Under the pieces are notes generated by a model. The model was not told where the DNA came from, made no database searches, and worked only from the letters and a program-made list of their open reading frames with translations. Source: Gymnopilus junonius (lineage: Eukaryota > Basidiomycota > Agaricomycetes > Agaricales > Galerinaceae). Taken from it: a DNA stretch of 18,333 nt. Of this stretch, positions 1-8,947 are shown piece by piece; the stretch's first letter is position 1, and each line of letters begins with the position of its first letter. The translations under genes were made by a program, and so were the position numbers. The stretch covers positions 1-18,333 of the forward strand of contig JADNYJ010000615.1 of assembly GCA_015501075.1 (NCBI GenBank), in the 5' to 3' direction.

Positions 1-580
1 GGCTATGATGAGAAGGTGAATGTCGTTTATCAAGAAACGGCAGTCCGCTTACCTTTCCGATAAAGGTTCCTCCCGCCCTGTGAACCTCCACCCAACGCCG
101 TCGCCGTCGCCAACCGTTCCAAGCGTCCGACCCACGCTATCATCGTTTACCCCTCCAACCAATCGTCTTCGACTTGGACTCGGTGCTGGTGCTGTTTCCA
201 GTGGTGTCGAAGATGCAGACCGCGGTGGCTAGGTTACTTGGAGAAAGACAAAGAAAGAGGTGAGTGGATGTCAGAGAGACAGCGCCAGCAGAAGGTACAC
301 TCCTTACCTGCCTCTCAGTCAAAATCCCTCCCGCGAACCTACCCGGCCGTGGATTGTGTGTAGCCTCTTGTGGCCAGGTCAAGCTGTGGATGAGGGGCTG
401 CTGGCACCTGAGGTGTGGGCACAGGTGTGTATGTTGCTCATCAAAAAAACGAGACGAAACTTACCTTGCCGACCCAAGGTATCATCTTGTGCTACGAGGG
501 GCAGAGTGTGGATGTCGACTGTGGAATAGCTGAGCAAGTGAAAATTGGTGAGAGAAGACAGGCAACTTACTCACTCAGTC
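1..580 (-). other. Spliced-looking minus-strand gene fragment, product unknown
   Basis: Read on the minus strand, this stretch has a regular series of intron signals: donor GTGAGTAAG at 574 with acceptor CAG ending at 519, donor GTAAGT at 464 with acceptor at 408, donor GTAAGG at 307 with a pyrimidine-rich acceptor ending at 229, and donor GTAAGC at 52 with acceptor TAG ending at 3. The implied introns are 50-79 bp, the size of the introns in the sure genes of this window, and the exons are 518-465, 407-308 and 228-53. The last two exons share one open frame (about 92 codons, Ser/Pro/Gly-rich), but the 54-nt exon has a stop in the matching frame. The first ATG that is open to its donor is at 143. 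Either the upstream exons are 5' leader and the protein starts at 143, or a splice choice is wrong. No domain is recognised. The coding part continues to the left of the window. Confidence 0.35.
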
Positions 581-769
581 CAGAATGGTCAATGATTTGT
601 CAATTTGTTGAATTCAGTGTTGAGGGGCTCGCCAAGACAACACTGGAGGGAGCGGAAGGCCAAGTATGGGCGGGCAGTTCGAGACATTTGGAGTTGACGC
701 GTTCATCGCGTTTGCAAGTCGAGTCGACGCATTTATCTTCGCGTCATTACGCGTGTCTCTGAGCGCATC

Positions 770-855
770 GTCATCGACCCGCTCGTCGAGTCATTCATCG
801 TCTAAATCGACTTGCTCATCGACACGATGATCGAGTCGATGAGCGAGTCGATGAC
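770..855. repeat. Imperfect inverted repeat, TCGA-rich
   Basis: The 31-nt arms 770-800 and 825-855 are inverted copies of each other with about five mismatches and a 24-nt spacer. Both arms, and the DNA from about 690, are built from degenerate TCGA/TCAT words such as CGAGTCGA and GAGCGAGTCG. This would fold as a long hairpin. No open frame of interest covers it. Confidence 0.6.
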
Positions 856-882
856 TGTTTACTTTAGAAAAAAAAAACAGAA

Positions 883-1711
883 AACAGCCCTGGCTGTTAA
901 TTACCTTGTTGTTTCCTTTGGAAACACGTTCTCTGTTTATTTTAGATACAGGAATAATACTTACTTAGGATACAGGGCTAATAAACATAGTTGATATTTC
1001 TTGAGACTACACCTTGAGAAACAGTTTCCAATTTTTACAAAGGGAACAGGAGGAAAACATATTATCTATTTCTGTACTGTTTCTAAAGAAAACACCACAG
1101 GATACAAGAAAGGTAATTTACATGAGAAAAAGGACAGAACACGAATTCAGTTTCCCTTGTTTTTTTCCTAAAGAAATACTTTTCTTGTTTTCTAAATAAA
1201 CATTTATTGGAAGTCATATGACGTGTTTCCTAGCTACTGTTTCTTAAGGAAACACTAGTCAGTGCCAGCCAGTGCCAGCTCCGGGTCACTCGCTCTGAGC
1301 GAGATACCGAACTATCGCTTGCTCTCCCCGCCTGTGCCGGCGCATTTCTAGCGCTGCTCGACGTCCTTCTCTCCCTGCTTCAGTTCGTTTTGGTTTGGTA
1401 GGTCGAAGTGTGTCTGAAAAACTTTCCTTAGGTGACCATACGAATATGTTTGTTCTGATTTCTCAGGCGTAACTGCCAAATTCTACCACCAGAGCATGAC
1501 TTCGAAACGTTTTCACGCTCCGAAGCCGTGGTTTTGGCAGACAGCTTCGATGATTGTCCCGGTACACACTACTGGCACCGATTTCTGTTTCTCTTGGAAA
1601 TAGCACAAAAGAAACACGTCATATGATTTCTTTTTCCTGTTTCCCCTAAAACAGTCTTCGGACTTGCCGAATTTGGTATGCCCGATTGGTGTTTCTGCAA
1701 GAAACAGTAGC
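883..1711. repeat. Cluster of small TGTTTC/GAAACA hairpins
   Basis: At least six short palindromes with the same core lie here: 910-926 (TGTTTCC-TTT-GGAAACA), 1018-1028 (GAAACAGTTTC), 1078-1094, 1238-1254 (TGTTTC-TTAAG-GAAACA), 1637-1654 (CTGTTT...AAACAG) and 1690-1706 (TGTTTCT-GCA-AGAAACA). A further AACAGCC-CT-GGCTGTT hairpin lies at 883-898. The sites at 1233-1255 and 1689-1711 are inverted copies of each other over 23 nt with three differences. The flanks are AT-rich, while 1260-1580 is of ordinary composition. No comparable motif cluster was noticed elsewhere in the window. This looks like a small non-autonomous or foldback repeat, but no target-site duplication is visible. Confidence 0.6.
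1214..1626. repeat. Segment bounded by a perfect 16-bp inverted repeat
   Basis: TCATATGACGTGTTTC at 1214-1229 is repeated exactly in inverted orientation at 1611-1626, enclosing about 380 bp. The immediate flanks are not duplicated. The arms contain the same GTTTC word as the surrounding hairpins, so the pair may be part of that repeat family rather than true transposon ends. Inside are a tandem 10-mer AGTGCCAGCC/AGTGCCAGCT at 1261-1280 and a CTCGCT-CTG-AGCGAG hairpin at 1289-1303. No transposase-like frame is present. Confidence 0.5.
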
Positions 1712-2138
1712 AGCCGTACAGGTGTCGTCAAAACCTAGTGCCGAACAGAGCAAAAGAAAATTCAAACTCACTCCGGAAATCGTCTTCAATTTCAACCCTA
1801 CTTGAATCCGAGGACCATCGGCACCTGTCAAGGGCGTACTTCATTCAAGCTGAACTCACTTTTATTTGTTTCTTCCGATTAATAGGTGATGACTATTTGA
1901 AAAAGAGACGCCACAGTTCTTGGACGTCGAGTTACCGACGTGAACCATGAACAAGGCATCGCTATCAGCAATCACAATTAATATATCATTTACAAATATA
2001 CAATAATTATGGATAATATACATCATAGTAGCTAACAAGGTTATGCTAATCGAAACGAAACTACAGATTCAATCAAAGTGGCAATACCTAAGAACGAGAT
2101 GAGAGGAAGTTAATCAATCCGAACACAGAGGCTAGCGT
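1712..2138. other. Gene-free spacer downstream of the CON-6 gene
   Basis: No gene recognised. The part 1965-2040 is strongly AT-rich and follows the 3' end of the minus-strand CON-6 gene, so it may include that gene's untranslated tail. Confidence 0.4.
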
Positions 2139-2544
2139 TCAGTCATACGCATCCTTGAGAACCTCTTCAGCATGATGTTTAGCTTCTTCCGATACTTTAG
2201 GATCTGCGAGCGAAAAGAAGAAAAGGAGGAGTCAGTGACACAAACAAGTAAGACAGGAAAATATGTAATCACTCTTCAACGTCGACTTATACCCCCCCAT
2301 GACATGACTCGCAGTAGAACCAAGGCCTGGCTCTTTCATACCAGGAACGTCCTTGCTCATACCCTGCAGACGGCGCGCGGCTGTAAACTTAGCCTCTTCG
2401 GAGGCCATCTCGTTGTGCATGGCGGACTTGAGACCGTGAGCAACGTTCTCTGGTTTCTTCTCAGATTCTGCCAGGATAGTTATACATTGCTGTGTATTCG
2501 CCAATTTGTGGGAGAAGAGGTATGCACGTACCACGTCCGGACAT
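2139..2544 (-). CDS. con-6: Conidiation-specific protein 6 (CON-6) family protein
   Basis: This is a complete 90-residue protein read from three exons: 2544-2532 (13 nt), 2467-2273 and 2203-2139 (stop). The introns are 2531-2468 (GTACGT...GGCAG) and 2272-2204 (GTGATT...CGCAG), and both junctions keep the frame. The protein consists of two CON-6 repeats, at about residues 12-41 (NVAHGLKSAMHNEMASEEAK) and 59-87 (HVMGGYKSTLKNPKVSEEAK), with the family hallmark SEEAK in each. The family was first described in Neurospora crassa, where the protein accumulates in conidia. The molecular role is unknown; it is a small, hydrophilic, probably soluble protein linked to spores and stress. The start is set by ATG TCC GGA CGT, split by the first intron. 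Both repeats match the family closely, so the assignment is firm. A longer reading from within intron 1 is an artefact of ignoring the splice. Confidence 0.9.
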
Positions 2545-5113
2545 CGTTCTGTGCTGTAATAAAATGTTCCGAGTTGTTGTATAGTCGGTTGGGTGACGAT
2601 AGAGGCAGAGTTTCAGTGTACTGAGACTGACTGGAGTGACTGCCGTTTGTAACAAGCTGTGACGCAAGAAGAGTGAGAATGATATCATAGGTAAGGCGTG
2701 AGGCGTGACTCTAGAGCAGACGGAAGGCAGCAATTGCGAGAGAAGTAGTTTGTACAGTAGTTGGACTGTCATACCGGTTCTCAATAACTTGAAGACCCAC
2801 AATTTGTGACACGCTTAGCAAAAGGGCGATCTACAAATAAACAGACGGATTCTGCAACCAGCATAGCTTCCTTACCAGACCTTCCTGTACTCAAACGCGC
2901 AATTCGGACGCAAGGTGTGACAAAGGAGCAGGAACAAAACCTTAGGAATATAAAATTCAAGGAACATAGACGGAAAAAGAACATACCAAGCGAGAATGAA
3001 CATATCCCCTTCAAGTTAAAGACCTTTTCGAAATGTTCCCTAGAAGAAGAAAAGGGGTAACTAATCATGCTTTATCACGCAGACAGCCTACTGCACTTTA
3101 CACAGGACCCACCTTAAGTTGCTCCGAGACCTCCGTTGCATTTTACAAGAGCAGCGTTGGCAGATCTTGATGTGTCGTCGGATCATTAGAGTGACAGCTG
3201 AACATCGAAAGAAAGGAGTGTGACGCTGGCCATGTGTATAACATTGATGAACATCCTACTTTCTGACACAAGGCCTGAAAATCGTGGCAAAAAAAGATAA
3301 ATCACACAGACTGGGGAATGATATCCAATGCTCGTATTGAACACTGTGTCTCCTCGAAAGTATGGCGAAGTCCAGAGGGCGAGAGTCTCGAAGCGAATAT
3401 TCTGCAGAGAGATAGCAAATAAGTAATTTATAAACTAATCAGGCAAATTTCTGATCAATAAAAAGGACTTACTACTTGCATAGTTCTGGCTCGCCGCATC
3501 TCGACTGAATGGCTCAATAAATGTTCCTGAGCACCTTGTTCAGGGCTGCATGGGCATGCTTGAGATTTGTATGCAAAATCCGAATTTCAATGGAAAATCA
3601 AGCGACAATCATCGATTACTTGGTGTCTACAGTACATTGCGCCTGCAAGACCTCCTAGACAGGGACGCTCTTAGCTTCAACGCTAAAGAAGAAGCCACTG
3701 GAGACTCACCGAATTAATAATATGCAGTTACTGTGCCTTTCTCGGTTGGAGATTCCAGCAAACGCCTCGAACGGATCGATAGAGAGACTCGAGGAGGTTG
3801 AGAAAAAAGGAGTCTAACGTCACGCGTCACTAACCGCAAATTTCTGACCCGAACAGCCACAAGCTAATTATAGAGTAGTCCACGGCTCGAGTCGTCAGCC
3901 ACGCCACAGTCGAAGCCAGCAAAGCTCCTGCTCTTACATACCTTTATACATTCTTCAATCTTTAGAATTTTAGAAACAAGGCCGAGTGCGAATCTAGAGT
4001 ATGCCTTATCGATTCAAGGACCCAAAACTCCCCCATCGACCAGAGAAATCAACCGAAAGTGACACGCTGTTACACTGACAGAACGTGAACAGCCACTAGC
4101 ACTTTCCAGATTTGTCTTTCCTTATTCTCCCAGCATGTGCGCATCGGTCTCATCCTCGCCCGTAAGTTCTCTATGTCGATCTTTCATCAAAGATGGCCTT
4201 TTAGTGGTTTTAACTTCGAGTTGGCCGCTTGAGGTCCTTGTAACCTGATTTTATGGTAACTCTTGGCGCGTTATTTTGCTTATTTTGATCAAAACTGTAC
4301 AATAGCATGCTACTATTTTGCCGCTGGAATTGTGCATTGGTTGAGACTACCTTCATGATCATACACCTTGGAGTTTTCACTCGTCTGTACGGAAATTTGA
4401 AATATGGAGTCACTCTTCTGCTCCCGTCCGAACATCTTTAGTTCACGAGGTGATATTGTGGCTTTGTATTGTGTTGCAGACGTAACCTCCGACATCAATC
4501 ATACCCGGGTACAACTGCTCAAACCCTAATTTACGAGCCTCAAGTCTTGGTTTATGACATCTTGAATAAATTGTGTCCGTCAATGGTAGATGATGGATGA
4601 TACCTTGGGCTTCGTCCCGACTCCCAATGTTCCAAATATATCGCTGTGAGATTTGGGAATACATATTAAGCGTTAAAATCAATGACCGGAGCTTGGCATA
4701 GGAACGCAAAAATGTCTCAGTTGAGCAATCAATTGCCTCACACTTGTAAGGATGAAAGGGAGCTGGTCCGGTTTATCTCCGGCGGCACATTCGCAGTTCC
4801 GAACTCGGCTTTGATCATGTTGACAATCGTTCCGGATATATACAAAGATAACAATTCTGTATTGAGAATTATCTGGAGGACAACCAAAGAACGAGAACAG
4901 TATGATAATGACCCTACATTTAAATAAACCATTTACAGACACGTTTCCGAGATGCTTGGAACCCATTAGGATTGCTATTTAATAAATGTGGATAATTGCT
5001 ATAAGCCAACGACAACTGCAGATTACGGTGACTGTGATGACGACGACCTCGGCAACCAAAATAAATAAATAAAGAAGCAATAGGATTAGCGCGTTGGAAT
5101 GGTAATCTACTAA
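2545..5113. other. Long stretch without a recognised gene
   Basis: About 2.6 kb between the CON-6 start and the 3' end of the peroxygenase gene. The open frames are short, overlap on both strands and match nothing I know. Isolated splice-like sites exist on the minus strand (for example donor GTAAGT at about 3472, followed by a CTCTCTGCAG acceptor near 3403), but the implied exons have stops in all frames. A minus-strand hydrophobic frame at about 4740-4890 is discussed separately. The right end (5058-5073) has a short AAAT run. The left part presumably holds the CON-6 promoter. Confidence 0.5.
5058..5073. repeat. AAAT microsatellite
   Basis: Four units of AAAT, the last incomplete, about 40 bp downstream of the peroxygenase stop codon. 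Confidence 0.8.
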
Positions 5114-6461
5114 TTAATGGCCGTAAGGGAAAACTTGAGTGCAGCTCTCGTTTGCAGCGACAGTAGCTTCATACAAGAATTGGAGGTTGATGGTGAGGGC
5201 CTGCTTCAGAACTCCAGTTGGGTTAGGGTAGAGTTGCTTGATGTTCTTGTTCACGAAATTCGTGTAGCGGAGGCATGGTTCAGTCAAAGTAGCTGAGGTA
5301 CTATCGACAGTAAACGTGTTAACGCCGTGAGCATTGTATCCAGGCTTGAAATTAGGAAGCAAATCGGTCACGACGTTTTGTCCTACATTGCTGACTGCAC
5401 CTGCACGGCGGAAGAAGTTTGGAGGGAATGTCATGTTCTGGAAGAAACTGCGGGCGACATCGAGATCCAATTGACCGCTAGTGTCACGTCCATCGATGAA
5501 GAAGTTGATGGGGAAGACGGATTCTGCAAATGCAGTGAATAGACGAGGAGACACCAGGCTGAATTGAGGATTGTTCTGGATGGAATCTTGGATGAGGAAT
5601 TTGCGCAGTTGAGCGGCGACCGTGTAGTTGTATTTTCCAGCTCCGTATTTTTCGCTGTACTTGATGAACTGGTATAGATATATTAGTAATGGTTGAATTG
5701 ACCTAAGTTCAGATGCATTACATTTTGGAAACGACTCTCATTGAACGAGTGGTTGTCTCCGAAGAAAGCGTCCGCTATTTTCAAACTTTAGCGAAGATGT
5801 TCTCCCTCCCAGAAACAAAGGATACTTACCACGAGTCATGCTTGTATCACCCTCGCAATTGTTGTGGGTGTCGAGACCCGCTACAGTGGCTGGCTTAGGA
5901 GGATCCTGACCAGTGCCTGAAGTTTTATCTCCAATGCTCATGAGGTTCGTGATCGGGTTTCCATTGACAAGGAAAGTCGAGTAGGTCAAGAAGCGGGCGA
6001 ATGAGTTCTCCAAATTGAGACCTATATTGATTACATTTGAACGTCAAAGCGTCAAGAAAACAATTCCGCCTACTCACCCTCTTGAACAGCGGTCACAATT
6101 TGAGCAGGGGTAGCCACACCATTGCGCGGAAGATACTATTTCCGATGTCAGACGAGATGCAAGTGAAGAACGTAGCGGCATAACGTACCCCATGAGATGC
6201 GAGGGTGTTGAGAGCAGGGCATGGGCCACGTTGATCACCCGGCCTTAAAGGTTGATAAGGATGAGCGGCATCGTTAACTAATTTAGCTGATTGGTCCGCC
6301 AATGGCCCTGGAGGGGATGGAGGGGGAACGAATGTGGTGGACGAAACAGCAGCATCCAACGCTTCGCGGGTAAGACCAGCGAGCGACTTGTAGGCTGGAA
6401 ATGCACTAACAGTGCAGACCTTGAGTGCCAAGAGAGTGTAAACTGCGAGAGAAGCGAACAT
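5114..6461 (-). CDS. Unspecific peroxygenase (heme-thiolate peroxidase, long type)
   Basis: Secreted heme-thiolate peroxygenase (EC 1.11.2.1, chloroperoxidase-like Peroxidase_2 family), which uses H2O2 to insert oxygen into organic substrates outside the cell. The five exons are 6461-6189, 6135-6078, 6021-5830, 5774-5722 and 5668-5114; the four introns of 53-56 bp are GT-AG and keep the frame. The product is 376 residues, the size of the Agrocybe aegerita enzyme precursor. A signal peptide covers about residues 1-20, and a short propeptide probably follows. PCP at 80-82 supplies the proximal Cys81 heme ligand. EGD at 167-169 with Ser171 is the metal/heme-propionate motif. Arg234 and Glu241 in RLFTAFAE are the acid-base pair. 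The C-terminal domain keeps the Cys pair and the CTQVFPYG ending of the long class. Likely N-glycosylation sites include NES and NMT. Two substrate-channel aromatics appear replaced (see findings). Confidence 0.93.
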
Positions 6462-6508
6462 CTTGAACTTGGATGCTATGCTGCATTTTGGAGGTCGAAT
6501 GTGAATGG

Positions 6509-6516
6509 CTTTTATA
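6509..6516 (-). promoter_or_regulatory. TATA box of the peroxygenase gene
   Basis: TATAAAAG on the minus strand, 47 nt between the box and the ATG at 6461. This leaves room for a short 5' leader starting near 6485. An out-of-frame ATG at 6486 lies at or just before the expected transcription start, so it probably is not in the mRNA. Confidence 0.65.
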
Positions 6517-8947
6517 CCGGAGGTGAACTCTGGTGCAAGCCTCCACGATGAGTCTATTTGGCTCACGATACTGATTACCAAATTAGAGCGAGTCGGGTGT
6601 CGGTCAGAGACTAAACTGAGAACGGCTCCGCATATGCTATGTCTTGACATAGATACCATGCGAACCTGTTGGCACGGGGTTAAGTTGTAATGCAATTTAG
6701 ACTTATGTTGTGGGCACCTAAACTGGCGGAAAGGCTCCGCTAGCGCCAGCTCTGCGCGAGGTAACCTCAATTTGTTAACAGTTTTGGAGCTTGGCGCCCA
6801 TCTGCCCGCAGAGAGGACTCGGAAATGGCGTGGGATTTACTCAGCGGGTACCCGGAGTGCAAGCGATGGTACCTAATTTTATTGCTTAGCTACTCTTTCA
6901 TTTCGTCCTATGCCTACAAGTTCCGCTTTCTCGCTGTCACTGTAGACCATTGAATGGGCAACTTAGCAGATTAATCGCAAAACGGTATACCGTCCCTGAA
7001 ATTCCCACGGAAGCTGCCTGTAGCACATATCCTGGGGCGCGGTTTAAAATGACAGCTCCTGAAACAAGGGGCTGCGCATATCTCAATCACATACGAACAC
7101 GAGCGACTTATGGACAGAAAGTGAGAAGATGTTTGTATCTAGGTGTAGAGGCATCCAAGTACATCTCGGGCATCCTGCGGTCCCCGGATCTCCTCGTACT
7201 GACTCGTGATGTATCATGCATGTACCCCATGAAATGTTTGCTTGTCATTGCATCTCACGGATTGCTCTGTGACAAGGAGAATTATAAAAAAAATGTTTCA
7301 AGTTCTTCGTGATGTTGTTTGGCGACTACAGAGCATAAGGAATCTCAAACACATGAGAGAGCACAACATTCAATACAAGGTCTATGCGTCTTCCAGAACG
7401 CCCGATAGCAGGTCCAGACAGGCGTAGGAAGGACATGGTGAACTTGCCTTGTACCTGGCAAACTACCGGTGAGAGGAAATCAACATCTTTCTACTCGGTG
7501 TTCGCGATTTTCCTCGACGACTCGGACCAAGAAGTCAGAAGGTCAAACTTCACGAAGACGTTAGCAAATGAAGGAAACATTAATTAGTTGTGGATACTGT
7601 TCACTTCTTTTTTACGGCGTATTCCGCAAGGCCAGAAGAAAAGAACGTAATATAGCTACCAGGAACTGTTTGAGTCTTGTTGGCATAATATTTAGAAGGA
7701 AGGAGCTACACGCGATTTAGCTTCGAATCTACTTTTTCAGCAGGGTCAAAAAATGTTGAATTGTCGAGGGGGTTAAATCGATAATTGAGAAGCCTGAGGC
7801 GGAGACTAGAGAAAGAGCAGTGTGCGTTGGGCGTGAATTCGGCATCCTCGGCATCACTTTTCCAAATTCCATCAGACAAGATCGTCGGTACTCGCTTACG
7901 GGTCTTCCAAAAGTCTTCGGTATTATGATCCATTACTATATACACATCGAATACCTTCCACTCTGACTGGAGGAACACGATGCAGTGTAATCAGGGTTGC
8001 CATCAAATAAATGTCTCTTTGATCTGGCGGTCATCGCCTAAATCTTAGCATTTATTCACCCTTCACCAGTAGCTACATTATACGGCGATAGGGGTTCCAG
8101 CGCCTACTCGGTACCAGGAATGTGGCTTGGCAAGTCTTGGAAACTGACTCCTTAGACAATGCAGCAACTGAGCATGATTAGATTAGATCCCATCAACGAT
8201 ATAGGTGCCACCGCATTGCCAATCTCAACCCATTGCTTGCCTCTCGCCACTGTGTGCGACGTTATCCGTATGGCTTGCTCGGCGCGCCTCCAAGGACCAG
8301 CTCCCAAGATCCAAGGCAGAACGGCCTACCCCAGCATAAGAAACTAGTTTAGGTTTGATAGTCTTAAGCCCTGTCACTGGCGTGTAAGGTGCACAACCTC
8401 TGTCGCAGTTCATTGATTACTGCCCAAGGAGTTGAAAGAAATGAAATGAGCAATATTTAATTGGAGAGCAAGTCCATACTAAGTACGCAAGGAGATTTAT
8501 TCTCGCCAGACTGCAGACAAAAAGGTCAGTATGATTCGTTGAAAAGGTGGAATCCCAATGTAACCTGAGCCGACTTTTGTCTGGCACAGGAGTTAAAATC
8601 AGAAATTCTAGCTCAGCAGCGATACGTTAAATGTATGCGGAGTCTAGATGGTGATATGCTCCACAGCACACTAATTAAAGGTTTGGCACCATTTCCAAGA
8701 CGTGGAGGCATATTAGCAAATTGTGGTGGGACGAACGGCATTGAATACATGATATAATCGGACACTTGTTGCAGAAAGGACAGGTTGGAGCAATATTACC
8801 AGAGAGTGACAGTGCTTTTCGTAAACCAAATACTGACATATTCTGCAAAGCGAAATTACATACGTCATACTGTCCCCAAAACGAACTGGAAAAGGCGGAA
8901 AAAATCCGGAGCATGAATAAATATCAAACAAATGAAGGCGAGTGGCT
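6517..8947. other. Long stretch without a recognised gene
   Basis: About 2.4 kb between the peroxygenase promoter and the 3' end of the 462-residue gene. The longest frames (6950-7312 plus, 120 codons; 7706-7978 minus, about 90 codons with a non-ATG start) resemble no family I know and have no convincing splice partners. The left part should contain the peroxygenase upstream regulatory region. Confidence 0.45.

Noticed and set aside
20..232. 70-codon Ser/Pro-rich plus-strand frame at the left edge
   Set aside because: The minus strand here has a consistent set of splice sites, and the plus frame begins directly after a stop with no supporting signals.
1014..1199. Small plus-strand frame in the hairpin block
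   Set aside because: Lys/Phe-rich composition follows simply from AT-rich repeats; it contains hairpin copies rather than protein-like sequence.
2172..2624. 150-codon plus-strand frame
   Set aside because: It is the opposite strand of the CON-6 gene, whose repeats and splice sites are clear.
6462..6770. Longer N-terminus of the peroxygenase (103 extra residues in the same frame)
   Set aside because: The extra part has no signal peptide, crosses the TATA box, and the ATG at 6461 begins a typical secretion signal.
6950..7312. 120-codon plus-strand frame
   Set aside because: No recognisable motif, no splice partners and no codon pattern that sets it apart from chance open frames nearby.
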